In this document: positions 19,786 through 29,366 of the stretch, piece after piece
Layout: each line of letters opens with the position of its first letter
Numbering within the stretch: the first letter of the stretch is position 1
Origin: Chloroflexi bacterium CSP1-4
Lineage (GTDB): Bacteria; Chloroflexota; Limnocylindria; Limnocylindrales; CSP1-4
NCBI GenBank assembly: GCA_001443375.1
Contig: LDXM01000002.1
Location: forward strand, 1-64,000
Direction of reading: 5' to 3'
DNA: 64,000 nt
Notes under the pieces: generated by a model
The model's database searches: none
Told to the model about the DNA's origin: nothing
The model's input: only the letters and a program-made list of their open reading frames with translations
Position numbers and translations under genes: made by a program

Positions 19786-21960
19786 TTGCCCAGACTGCCG
19801 AGGCCCCTCGCCGCCCCGACATTCGCCCTGGCGCTGATCGTTGCGGGCGCGCCGCTCTCGCTCCTCCCGGCGAACCCCGTCTCCGCGGCCGTGGTCGCCG
19901 CGTACACCTCAGCCGGCCGCGAGCCGCTCGCGCCAGGCGTGGACCACGACTGGGGTCGGCTGTCGACGACGGCCGGCAGCCAGGCGGTCAACCTCGTGGA
20001 GGTCGATCAGTCGAATCCGGCGATCTTCTTCGAGGCTTCCCTGTCCAACGGTCGGGTGACGGGCCTCGAGCGCACGAGCAGTCAGGCGATCAGCCGCTCG
20101 GTCGAGGGCCACCGGGTCATCGCCGCGATCAACGGTGACGTGTGGGCCGGCTTCTCGAATGACATGGAGGACGCCCCCAACGGACTCCACGTCGAGGCGG
20201 GCGAGCTCGTGACCGCCAGGACCACCGGCCGGCCGACCTTCGGCGTCGGTCCGGACGGTCGTCCGATCCTGGGCTCGCCTCTCGTCAGCATCATGCTCGG
20301 CACGACCTCCGCCGGCCAGTTCGTCATCAACCGGGTCAACCAACTGCGGCGCGCCGGCGATGTCGTCCTGTACACCCCGCACTTCGACAGCCGGACGAGC
20401 AGTGCCGCCTCCGGGATCGACGTCGTCATCAGCGGGCTGGCGCTGCCGCTGCGGCCGTCGGGCACGTGGACCGGGTTCGTGTCGACCGTGAGGCCGGCCG
20501 AAGGGGGTTGGCCGATCGACCCTGGAACCGTCGTCGTCACGGTGCCGGCGTCGTCAACGCTCGGCACCTTGCTCCCGGGCGAACCAGTGACCCTGTCGAC
20601 GACCATCACACCGGGCTGGGAGTCGATCCAGCAGGCAGTCGGCGGGCGCGAGTGGATCATCCGCGATGGGGTCGTCAGCATCACGCCGCATCCGCCGAGC
20701 GCCGACGAGATCCATGCGCGGAGCGCGATCGGCCTCACCGCCGATGGGCGCATGATCCTGGCGACCGTCGGTGGGCGTGAGGTTGGCGGACGCGCAGGGG
20801 TCCTGCTCTCCGAGCTGGCCGAGCTGATGCTCGAGCGTGGGGCCGTCTCGGCGATCAACCTCGATGGCGGCGGTTCCTCGTCGCTCGCCATCCGCCGGGC
20901 GGGAACGGACGGCCCGGTCCTCGTCAACCGGCCGTCCGACGGCTTCGAGCGGCCGGTCACCAACAGCATCCAGGTCATCAGCAGCATGCCCACCGGCCCG
21001 CTGTCCGTCCTCAACGTTCAGCCCGGGTCGCGGAGCGTCTATCGGAACAGCACGATCGATTTCAAGGTCAGCGGGATGGACGCGGGCTACAACCCGGTTC
21101 CGCTCGCGTCGGGCCCGGTGAGCTGGTCGCTGAGCGCGCCGATCGGAACGATCGATGCAGACGGCCACTTCGTCGCCACTGACCCAGGCACCGGGCAGGT
21201 CGTCGTAACCGCCGACGGCGTCACCGGCACCGCCCCGATCACCGTGCTCGCCGATACGACCGCGCCCGTGGCGAAGACGCCGCGCGTCACCCTCCCGGTT
21301 GACCGAGGGATCGGCACGGGCGTGCCGGTCACGGTTGCCTGGGACGCCGCAACCGACGACGGATCGGGGGTGGCGTCATACGAGCTCCAGCGCAGCGTGG
21401 ACGGCCATGCCTGGACGACCATGCCGAAGGCGTCGCCCTCGGCACGCACCGCGGCGCTCACCCTTACCCGCAACCGGACGTACCAGTTCCAGGTCCGAGC
21501 CGTGGACGTCGCTGGCAACGTCGGAGCCTGGAAACCGGCCGGCGCCTTCCGCCTTGCCGTGGCTCAGGAGGCCACCCGCGCCCTGTCGTTCGTGCGGGGC
21601 ACCTGGAGCCGGACCACCTCGGTGTCGTACGACGGCGGTGCCGCCCGATCGACGCGCACGGTCGGCGGCATCGCGCGTTTCACCTTCACCGGCAACTCGT
21701 TCGCCTGGGTCGCCGCGAAGAGCCCGGTACGAGGGGTCGCGCACGTTTACGTCGACGGGACGTTCGCGGGCAATGTCGACACCTACCGGCCAACCCCGGC
21801 CGCCCGACTGATGGTCTTCACCCGAACCTGGTCGGCCTCGACCCGTCACACGATCGAAATCCGCGCGGTCGGGACGTCCGGCCATCCGAGGGTGGATCTC
21901 GACGCGTTCGTCGTCCTGACGCCGGTCGCAGCCACGACGCCGCCACCTCCGCCGCCGTAG
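19786..21960 (+). CDS. Secreted phosphodiester glycosidase (NAGPA-like domain) with C-terminal Ig/FnIII-like module
   Basis: AINGDVW; RSAIGLTADGRMILATVGG; AINLDGGGSSSLAIR; TTG start at 19786. Confidence 0.85.
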   Translation: MPRLPRPLAAPTFALALIVAGAPLSLLPANPVSAAVVAAYTSAGREPLAPGVDHDWGRLSTTAGSQAVNLVEVDQSNPAIFFEASLSNGRVTGLERTSSQAISRSVEGHRVIAAINGDVWAGFSNDMEDAPNGLHVEAGELVTARTTGRPTFGVGPDGRPILGSPLVSIMLGTTSAGQFVINRVNQLRRAGDVVLYTPHFDSRTSSAASGIDVVISGLALPLRPSGTWTGFVSTVRPAEGGWPIDPGTVVVTVPASSTLGTLLPGEPVTLSTTITPGWESIQQAVGGREWIIRDGVVSITPHPPSADEIHARSAIGLTADGRMILATVGGREVGGRAGVLLSELAELMLERGAVSAINLDGGGSSSLAIRRAGTDGPVLVNRPSDGFERPVTNSIQVISSMPTGPLSVLNVQPGSRSVYRNSTIDFKVSGMDAGYNPVPLASGPVSWSLSAPIGTIDADGHFVATDPGTGQVVVTADGVTGTAPITVLADTTAPVAKTPRVTLPVDRGIGTGVPVTVAWDAATDDGSGVASYELQRSVDGHAWTTMPKASPSARTAALTLTRNRTYQFQVRAVDVAGNVGAWKPAGAFRLAVAQEATRALSFVRGTWSRTTSVSYDGGAARSTRTVGGIARFTFTGNSFAWVAAKSPVRGVAHVYVDGTFAGNVDTYRPTPAARLMVFTRTWSASTRHTIEIRAVGTSGHPRVDLDAFVVLTPVAATTPPPPPP

Positions 21961-22230
21961 CCCACACCGACACCCTCGGCATCGGGGGCGGTGCTGGTCG
22001 GTGCCGGCGACAACGCCTGAAGAACGGCTCGGCCGCGGATCAAGGGGCTGCCATGACCCGACCTGGGGCCCGTTCCGCGACCGGACCCACCCGGTCCCCG
22101 GCAACCACGAACCGGCGTCGCTGGATGCGGTGCTTGGGCTTGTCCTACTCGGCTGAGGTTCGCGGTCTGCCCATCGCGGTCGGGCATTCTTGTGCCGGCC
22201 GTGCCAGCTTCGTCGACACGATCCACCGAC

Positions 22231-22251
22231 ACGATGGCATGCGTAGGCTCA
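22231..22251 (+). repeat. 21-bp dispersed repeat, copy 1
   Basis: ACGATGGCATGCGTAGGCTCA, identical at 27159-27179; followed 2 nt later by ATCGTG in both copies. Confidence 0.8.
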
Positions 22252-22294
22252 GAATCGTGGGTGACCGCCCAGGAGCGCCATCCTGAGGCGCCTC

Positions 22295-23020
22295 GTGTGC
22301 GAGACTCGTCGCGTGGCGCACTTCCGCTATGACCCGGGCATCATCGAGCGCTTCCCGGCGGTCGTCGGCGGCGTCATCCACGCCACCGGCGTCCACAACG
22401 ACCCGACGCCGCCCGGACTCGCCGCAGCCTTCCACGACGAGACGCGCGCGGTACGCACGCGGATCGGCGAGACGCCCCTCAGCGAGCTGCCCACGCTGGC
22501 GGCCTGGCGCAAGGTGTTCCGCGGCTTCGGCGTCGATCCGACGCAGTACCGCTCGGCGGCCGAGGCACTCCTGCGGCGCCTGACGAAGCAGGGCGAGCTG
22601 CCGTCCATCGGGACGCTGGTGGATCTCGCGAACCTCGTGAGCATCCGCTACGCGCTGCCCGTCGCGATCTTCGACCAGCGCGGGATCTCCGGCGGCACGA
22701 TCGTCCGGTTCGCCCGCGGTGACGAGCGCTGGGTCGACCTCGGCTCGAGCCAGACCGCGCACCCGGAGCCCGGCGAGGTGATCTTCGCCGATGAGGCGGA
22801 CGTCGTGAGCGCCCGCCGCTGGTGCTGGCGGCAGAGCGCCGGGAGTGCCGCGCGAGAGGACACGACCGAGATCCTCGTCACGGTCGAAGGCCATCATGGA
22901 ACGGCCGACCGCGACGTGACGCGGGCGCTCGCGGACCTGGAGGCACTCCTCGTGACCCACGCGGCGCCGGCCACGATCCGCAGCGCCGTGCTGAGCGCCG
23001 GGGACGCAGCGTTCGAGTAG
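22295..23020 (+). CDS. B3/B4 (PheRS beta-like tRNA-binding) domain protein
   Basis: GVHNDPTPPGL; AWRKVFRGFGVDPTQYRSAAEALLRRLTKQGELPSIGTLVDLANLVSIRYALPVAIFD. Confidence 0.85.
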   Translation: MCETRRVAHFRYDPGIIERFPAVVGGVIHATGVHNDPTPPGLAAAFHDETRAVRTRIGETPLSELPTLAAWRKVFRGFGVDPTQYRSAAEALLRRLTKQGELPSIGTLVDLANLVSIRYALPVAIFDQRGISGGTIVRFARGDERWVDLGSSQTAHPEPGEVIFADEADVVSARRWCWRQSAGSAAREDTTEILVTVEGHHGTADRDVTRALADLEALLVTHAAPATIRSAVLSAGDAAFE

Positions 23021-23609
23021 CGCACGCCGTCACCAACGGCACCGTGCCACCGGCCGCGGTCGCCTGGGGTGGCCCGGGGGACACCAAGGGACGGCGCGGC
23101 CGGCTAGTCACGAGGTACGATCATGCTGGTGCGAGAACCCCGTCGCCATCCCTCAGGCTGTCACGACGCAGCGAATCCGCCGAGCGGGGGCGCTACCGAA
23201 GGATCCAGACGACCGAGCGGGAGCCGCCCGAGGCGAGACTTGTCTGGCCGACGGCGACGAGGCCCGCCGGACCCATCGCGAGACCCGACAGGCTGGTCCT
23301 GCGGTGATCCGCTGTTGGGCTCGTCCGCCGTAGACGTCGCACAGCGCCGACTCCGGCGCCGGGTGGGGACTGGCGCCAGCGAAGCTGACAGTATGCGCAC
23401 GTTCGACGGGGAGGGCGCCGCGGTCGGGGACATAACAGTCGACGATGGGATGGCCCTGCCCGGGATCAGTGGCGCCGGAGCTCGACGAGAGGTCGGCAAC
23501 CACGACACCACCAGCGCCCCGATCAGGACATCGCGCCAGGACGCCGGGACGGCTCCCGGGGCGCCGGCACCGGGCCCGTCCGCCACGAGGGCCACGGGTC
23601 CGGCCTCCG

Positions 23610-26600
23610 TCACGGCGCGGGCGCGGCCGAGGGAAGCGGACTCGGGCTCACGCCCACCAGGAGCTGCAGCTGGCGGAGCGCCTCCTCGACCAGCCGGATC
23701 TCCTCGCCGTAGCGGGCGAAGTCGCCGTCGCGCAGCGCGGCCTGCGCCAGCTCGAAGTGGAGGTTGGCGTAGTCGATCAGCCCCTGGAGATCGCCGGCCG
23801 GCGGGGTGGTCCCCGGTCCGGGCGACGGCCGGGGGGTGGGCACCGGTCCGGGACCCGGCGATGGGGTGGGCCCGGGTGAGGGACCCGGACCCGGGCCCCC
23901 GCCCTCGATCTCGAGGAGCTGACGGAGCGCGTCGCCGAGCGTCTCGGCCCAGACGACCTCGCTCGGCGAGGCGACGACGATCCTCTGGAACTGCGGGAAC
24001 TTCGCGGCGGTGGACTGGAGGTAGACCGGCTGGAGGTAGATGATCGAGTCCTGGACCGGGACCACGATGAGGTTGCCCCGGATGACCGTCGAGCCGGCCT
24101 GGCTCCAGAGGGTGATCTGGGCGCTGATCACTGGGTCGGCGTCGATCTGGGCTTCGATCTGGGCCGGGCCGAAGATCGTCGTGTCGGCCGGGAAGCGGTA
24201 CACGCGGACCTGGCCACGGTGCGGGTCGTCGTTGCGGGCGGCCGCCCAGGCGATCATGTTCGGGCGCCCCTGGGCGACCATCGGCTGGAGGAGCAGGAAC
24301 TCGTCGTCCGCCTCACCGGGCATCCGCATGATCACGTAGTACGCCTCGCTGGGGAGGCTCTGCTCGCTTCCCTGCCCCAGCGGCGTCGTCCAGAGGTCCT
24401 GCTGCTGGAAGAAGGTCAGCGTGTTCTCCACGTGGTACCGGCCGTACATCGCCGTCTGGACGTTGAACAGCTCCTCCGGGTAGCGGAGGTGGGGAAGGAG
24501 ATCGGCCGGCATCTCGTCGAGCGGGCGGAACAGGCCGGGGAAGATCCCGCCGTAGGCCTGCACCAGCGGGTCCGAGGGATCGGCGACATAGAAGCTCATC
24601 CGCCCGTCGTAGGCGTTCATCACGATCTTCACGCTGTTGCGGATGTAGTTGAAGGGCGCCCGGTCCAGCCCCGTCCGCACGAAGCTCGTCGGGAAGAACG
24701 ACTGGGCGTGCGGGAAACGATCCGAGACCGTGTAGGCGTCGGCGATCCAGACCAGGCGGCCCTCGGCGGTGACCACGAGATACGGGTCCTTGTCGTAGCG
24801 CAGGAACGGCGCGATCCGCGGCAGCCGGTCGAAGAGCGATCGACGGAAGAGCAGCTGGCTCTGGTTGGTGACCTGGTCGCTGATTAGCAGGTTGAGGTCG
24901 CGGAAGCGAAGAGCGAAGAGCAGCCGCTCGAGGGTCCGGTCCAGCCGGATCCCGGTGGTCCCGGACCAGCGGGTCTCGATCGCCTGTTCGCCGCCCGCTT
25001 GCTGGCTCCCCTGCGGGAAGTCGAACTCGGGCTGCTTCGCGCCGACGATGACATAGTCGATCGTCGGTCGCTCGCCGAAGTAGATCCGGGGCTCCGTGAC
25101 GACGGGCGCCCCGTCGGACGAGACCGGCGGCAGGTTGCGGATGAACAGGCGCGGCTCGCCGTTGCTGACGACCTCGTTCACCGGGACCATCGCCAGGCCG
25201 ATGCCGTGGGTGTAGATGATCCGCTCGTTCAGCCAGCCGATCGCGTTGGGGTTCTTCTCGAGGGCCAGCTCGCGGGCCGAGAGCATCACCTGGCGGCGCT
25301 CGCCGCCGATGTCGTAGCGGTCCGTGTCCACATCGAAGAAGTCGTAGTACTGGCGGACCGTCTGGAGCTGGTCGAGCGTGTCGCCCAGCGGCCGGTAGTC
25401 CCACAGCCGGGCGTTGCCGAAGGTGGCCGCCTCGTCGGCGATCTTCTCGGCGGTCAGGGCCTGGTCGCCCTTGTAGTCGCGGGTCTCCCAGCCGTCCAGC
25501 CCGAAGGCGAGGCGGGTCATCGCGATGTTGTTGCCGATGTATCGCTCTTCCTTCTGGTAGGGGTTGGGATCCACCGTGAAGCGCTGGATCGCCTCCGGGT
25601 AGAGGGTGCCCAGGACGAGCGACGCGCTGAACCAGATCAGGACGGCCATGACCAGCGGCACCACCCAGCGGGTGAACGCCCCGCCCACGAGGAAGGCCGC
25701 GGTGAGCGCCGAGATGACGGTCAGGACGTCGCGGCCGAGGAAGCGGGCGGCCTCGTCGGTGTAGCTCACGCCGCTGGCGACACCGTTGGCGGTGTAGGCG
25801 AACTCGAACTTGTCGAGCTGATAGCCGGCAGCGGTCGAGAGCAGGTAGAGCCCGCCGAGCACGGCCAGGTGGACGCGGACCGGTGTCGTGAACACCTCGC
25901 CGCCCCGCACCGCCGAGGCCAGGTAGCGGGCGAACGCGATCGCCAGCGCACCGAGGACCAGGCCGTTCAGCGCTCCCTGGACCAGCCGGAGAAAGGGCAG
26001 GTCGAACAGGAAGAAGCCGATGTCGCGGCCGAACACGGGGTCCGGCCACCCGAAGGCCACCTGGTTGCGCCAGAGCAGGATCGTCTCCCAGTCCGAGGCG
26101 ATGCCGCCGGCGATCAGCAGGGCCGCGAAAAGGCCGAGGGCGATCAGGATCGGGGTCGCCATCGGCGTGAGGTCCGGGATCTCCGCGACGGTGGGGCCCA
26201 CCGGGCGCGGACCGGCCGGACCACGACCGAACGGGTCACCCGGACCGAAGCCGCCCGGACCGAAGCGCCCGCGCTCGGCATTGCGGGCCGCCTCCGACAT
26301 GCGCTCGAAGAAGCCGCGGATGGCGCCACCCTCGCCACCGCCCGTGGGAGCGAGTCGCCCGGCCAGCCAGAGGTTGCCGAGCAGGACGACCGCGGCCACG
26401 ACGATGCCACCGGCGAACAGGAGGACCGAGGCGCCGAGCCGGGGCCAGAAGACGCTCTCGTAGCCGACGCTGGAGTACCAGATCGCGTCGGTCCACAGGT
26501 CCAGGCCGAAGCTAAGCAGCCCGAAGATGAAGAGCGCGGCGAGAAGCAGGAATGTTAGCCAGAATCGCCGGACGGCTCGCCGCAGCCCGCCCCTGGCGCC

Positions 26601-26795
26601 GCCGTCGTCGTTCGGGCCACCTCGGCGCATGCTCGGGGGACGTCCTCCGCCGGCGCCGCCCCCGCCCCGCCGAGCTGGCCTGGGTGGCGGCTCCTCCTGC
26701 CCGTCCGCGTCGTCGGGGGCGCCCGGCTGGTCGCCGCTCGCCGGGGCCTGTCGGCGCCGGAGGTCGTCCCTGAACTCATCGAACATGTCGCGCAT
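23610..26795 (-). CDS. UPF0182 family large membrane protein
   Basis: 1061 aa with N-terminal TM block; RYIGNNIAMTRLAFGLD; YTHGIGLAMVPVNEV; Pro/Gly-rich linker near C-terminus. Confidence 0.93.
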   Translation of the reverse strand: MRDMFDEFRDDLRRRQAPASGDQPGAPDDADGQEEPPPRPARRGGGGAGGGRPPSMRRGGPNDDGGARGGLRRAVRRFWLTFLLLAALFIFGLLSFGLDLWTDAIWYSSVGYESVFWPRLGASVLLFAGGIVVAAVVLLGNLWLAGRLAPTGGGEGGAIRGFFERMSEAARNAERGRFGPGGFGPGDPFGRGPAGPRPVGPTVAEIPDLTPMATPILIALGLFAALLIAGGIASDWETILLWRNQVAFGWPDPVFGRDIGFFLFDLPFLRLVQGALNGLVLGALAIAFARYLASAVRGGEVFTTPVRVHLAVLGGLYLLSTAAGYQLDKFEFAYTANGVASGVSYTDEAARFLGRDVLTVISALTAAFLVGGAFTRWVVPLVMAVLIWFSASLVLGTLYPEAIQRFTVDPNPYQKEERYIGNNIAMTRLAFGLDGWETRDYKGDQALTAEKIADEAATFGNARLWDYRPLGDTLDQLQTVRQYYDFFDVDTDRYDIGGERRQVMLSARELALEKNPNAIGWLNERIIYTHGIGLAMVPVNEVVSNGEPRLFIRNLPPVSSDGAPVVTEPRIYFGERPTIDYVIVGAKQPEFDFPQGSQQAGGEQAIETRWSGTTGIRLDRTLERLLFALRFRDLNLLISDQVTNQSQLLFRRSLFDRLPRIAPFLRYDKDPYLVVTAEGRLVWIADAYTVSDRFPHAQSFFPTSFVRTGLDRAPFNYIRNSVKIVMNAYDGRMSFYVADPSDPLVQAYGGIFPGLFRPLDEMPADLLPHLRYPEELFNVQTAMYGRYHVENTLTFFQQQDLWTTPLGQGSEQSLPSEAYYVIMRMPGEADDEFLLLQPMVAQGRPNMIAWAAARNDDPHRGQVRVYRFPADTTIFGPAQIEAQIDADPVISAQITLWSQAGSTVIRGNLIVVPVQDSIIYLQPVYLQSTAAKFPQFQRIVVASPSEVVWAETLGDALRQLLEIEGGGPGPGPSPGPTPSPGPGPVPTPRPSPGPGTTPPAGDLQGLIDYANLHFELAQAALRDGDFARYGEEIRLVEEALRQLQLLVGVSPSPLPSAAPAP

Positions 26796-26822
26796 CCAAG
26801 CCAGTCTACCCGGCCGGCGGCA

Positions 26823-27071
26823 TCACAATTCCGCGAGCGCCCCCACGGCCCCCCGGAAGGCCGCCAGAACGGCCGAAGCGAGTTCCGTCGGACGAAGCGT
26901 CGCCGTGCGCGCCGGCTCCCACTTGAACGCGGCCCGGGCGGCGGCCGGCACGCTCCATGGATCGGCCGGGGCGTCGGGCGGGACGAGCGGGGCGAGACGG
27001 ATCGCCATGCGGCCGTTCTCTTCCAGGATGAGCCCGGAGCTGGGCGACCAGCGGCGGGCGGTGGCCATCAT
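26823..27071 (-). CDS. Hypothetical protein
   Basis: 82-aa ORF, co-oriented with neighbours, no recognised motif. Confidence 0.35.
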   Translation of the reverse strand: MMATARRWSPSSGLILEENGRMAIRLAPLVPPDAPADPWSVPAAARAAFKWEPARTATLRPTELASAVLAAFRGAVGALAEL

Positions 27072-27158
27072 GGAGCGACGGCTGAGATCCGAGCCGACCG
27101 CCGATGTGGTCGGTGCCGGCCGGCGATCAGACCGAGGTTAGGGCGCCCTCTCCCCCAT

Positions 27159-27179
27159 ACGATGGCATGCGTAGGCTCA
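27159..27179 (+). repeat. 21-bp dispersed repeat, copy 2
   Basis: ACGATGGCATGCGTAGGCTCA identical to 22231-22251. Confidence 0.8.
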
Positions 27180-27252
27180 ACATCGTGCGAGCGACAGGAG
27201 CGGCAACCGACGAGCGGAGCGGTGGTGGACACGGCGCTGAGGCCGGCCACAT

Positions 27253-27648
27253 TCAGTGTCCATCCCGCGGTGGGCCACCAGGCCTGATCGTCCTCAGCGT
27301 GAGGATGTGCGCCGTCACCGCAACCGCGATGGCGGCGAGCAGGAACCTGAGCCAGACGGGGTCAACGGCAAGGATGCTGATCCCGATGAAGAGCCACAGC
27401 ATCGCGATGGCGAAGATCTTGACGTTCAGCTTGATGGCCCGCCGGTCGCGATAGTCCCTGATGTACTCGCCCAGGAGGCGGTTGTTGACGAGCCAGTCGT
27501 GCAGGCGCGCCGAACCGCGGGCGTAGCAGGCGGCCGCCAGCAGCAGAAACGGGGTGGTGGGCAGCACCGGCAGGAATATGCCGATGATGCCCATGGCGAG
27601 CGCCACGGTGCCGCAGATGACGAGTGCGGCCCGAGTGCCCTTCCTCAC
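27253..27648 (-). CDS. DUF454 (YbaN-like) inner membrane protein
   Basis: GIIGIFLPVLPTTPFLLLAAACYARGSARLHDWLVNNRLLGEYIRDYRDRRAI. Confidence 0.92.
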   Translation of the reverse strand: MRKGTRAALVICGTVALAMGIIGIFLPVLPTTPFLLLAAACYARGSARLHDWLVNNRLLGEYIRDYRDRRAIKLNVKIFAIAMLWLFIGISILAVDPVWLRFLLAAIAVAVTAHILTLRTIRPGGPPRDGH

Positions 27649-27884
27649 GACAAGACCTTCGCTCGGATGCGAGGCGGCCCCAGCGCCGCCGGACTCGGCC
27701 GGCCTCCGCGAGTCCCCGAGCCGAGGCCGCTGGCGATGGTGCCCACGGGTCGACGCTCAGCCGGAGCGGGTCGGTGTCGCCAGTGGCTCGGCGCGGTCCC
27801 GGCGGCCAACGTGCGGGCCACGGACCGGAAGCGCGGCGACCGAGTCGTAAGCAGTCAGGCCGTATCGCTCTCCGTCGCGATCGT

Positions 27885-29075
27885 TCACGAATCGGTGACG
27901 CGATAGACCGTTCCGGTGGCGGCGTCGGTCAGGTACAGCTCGCCCGCCTGGTCCTCGCCGAATGAGGTGATGAGCGCGTCCGTGGTGAGCGCCCGGGTCG
28001 GGGTCGTGCCGCGAACGGCACCACGGTCGATGTACCAGACCTCGCCCGAACAGTAGTCGGCGAAGAGGTACGCGCCGACGAGGTCCGGGTACGCGGACCC
28101 GCGGTAGACGTACCCGCCGGTGATCGAGCAGCGTCCCCTGGCATGACCGTACTCGGTCACGGGCAGCGTCTTGCCGGTTCGAGAGCAGCCGGTCGACGGC
28201 GCGTAGCAATGCGCGCCCTCCATCACTCGCCAGCCGAAGTTCAGGCCACGGCCGGCGTTGCGACCACGGACAGCGAGGGCTCGGTCGACCTCCTCCCAGG
28301 CGTTCTGCCCCACGTCCCCGATCCACAGATCGCCCGTGACCCGGTCGAACGAGAAGCGCCACGGGTTGCGCAGGCCGTAGGCCCAGATCTGGTCGATGCC
28401 ACTGCGCCCGACGAAGGGGTTGGTCGGAGGGATCCCGTACGGCAGCGAGCCGGTCCGCTTGTCGACGTCGATGCGCAGGAGCTTGCCGAGCATGACGTTC
28501 TTGCTCTGCGCCCGATCGCCCGGATCGCCGGCACTGCCGCCGTCGCCGAGTCCGATGTACAGGTAGCCGTCGGGACCGAACGCGATATGGCCGCCGTTGT
28601 GATTCGCGTATGGCTGACGGACGCGCAGGAGCGTCCGGCCGCTTCCGCCATCGACTCGGTCGGGGTTCGAGGCCATCACGCGATACTCGCGCACGACGCT
28701 GTTACCGTTGACATCCGTGTAGCTCAGGTAGAGCTTGCCGTTGGTCTTGTAGCTCGGATGGAAGGCGAGCCCGAGGAGGCCCTGCTCGCTGCCGGTCGAG
28801 ACCGAGGAGCTGAGGTTGACGAACGGTGCAGCCACCAGGCTCCCGTCCTTGACGATCCGGACCTTGCCGGTCTTCTCGACGACGAACAGGCGACCCGAGC
28901 CGTCGCCCGCGTGGGTGACCAGCAACGGCTCCGACAAGCCGGTGACGACGGACGTCAGCCCGAGGTGGATGTTGGCGGGGACGACGGCTCCGCTCGCGGC
29001 GGTCGGAGTCAGCAGTGCGCCGGCGAACAGGATGGCGAGGGTGCGCCGCAGGGCGGCGCGGCGAATCGAAGTCAT
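27885..29075 (-). CDS. PQQ-dependent sugar dehydrogenase (glucose/sorbosone dehydrogenase family), secreted
   Basis: LTSVVTGLSEPLLVTHAGDGSGRLFVVEKTGKVRIV; HNGGHIAFGPDGYLYIGLGDGGSAGD; GLRNPWRFSFDRVTGDLWIGDVGQNAWEEVD. Confidence 0.93.
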   Translation of the reverse strand: MTSIRRAALRRTLAILFAGALLTPTAASGAVVPANIHLGLTSVVTGLSEPLLVTHAGDGSGRLFVVEKTGKVRIVKDGSLVAAPFVNLSSSVSTGSEQGLLGLAFHPSYKTNGKLYLSYTDVNGNSVVREYRVMASNPDRVDGGSGRTLLRVRQPYANHNGGHIAFGPDGYLYIGLGDGGSAGDPGDRAQSKNVMLGKLLRIDVDKRTGSLPYGIPPTNPFVGRSGIDQIWAYGLRNPWRFSFDRVTGDLWIGDVGQNAWEEVDRALAVRGRNAGRGLNFGWRVMEGAHCYAPSTGCSRTGKTLPVTEYGHARGRCSITGGYVYRGSAYPDLVGAYLFADYCSGEVWYIDRGAVRGTTPTRALTTDALITSFGEDQAGELYLTDAATGTVYRVTDS

Positions 29076-29168
29076 GCCCGAAGCATGGGGTGCGACGTCA
29101 AGTCGTATCGCCTCCATCCGCCGCATGCTGTCACGTGACCCAGCGGCGGGCGACGTGGATGGGACTGA

Positions 29169-29191
29169 TCGGGGCGAGAGGATTTGAACCT
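29169..29191 (-). repeat. tRNA-Pro 3'-end fragment; candidate att repeat (left)
   Basis: TCGGGGCGAGAGGATTTGAACCT identical to 50936-50958 at the 3' end of tRNA-Pro; rest of the tRNA absent. Confidence 0.8.
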
Positions 29192-29366
29192 ACCCGTCCC
29201 ACGCCTTTGGTTGTGCTGCCCGACTGGATCACAGACAAGCTTGAACCGCGTTTCACGGGATCGATTGGAATTCGCAGGGACCAGTTCGGCCACGGCCATC
29301 GTCTTGATCACGCACGAACGCCATGTACTTCCCATCGGGATGACTGGCGTGGGCATGATCGACTCA

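Noticed and set aside
23021-23609. Coding content between B3/B4 and UPF0182 genes
   Set aside because: Several overlapping ORFs but none with recognisable domains or reliable starts.
24999-26558. 519-aa plus-strand ORF
   Set aside because: Antisense to the UPF0182 gene; composition artefact.
29169-29240. Second complete tRNA-Pro
   Set aside because: Only the 3' 23 nt match; anticodon and D arms are absent.
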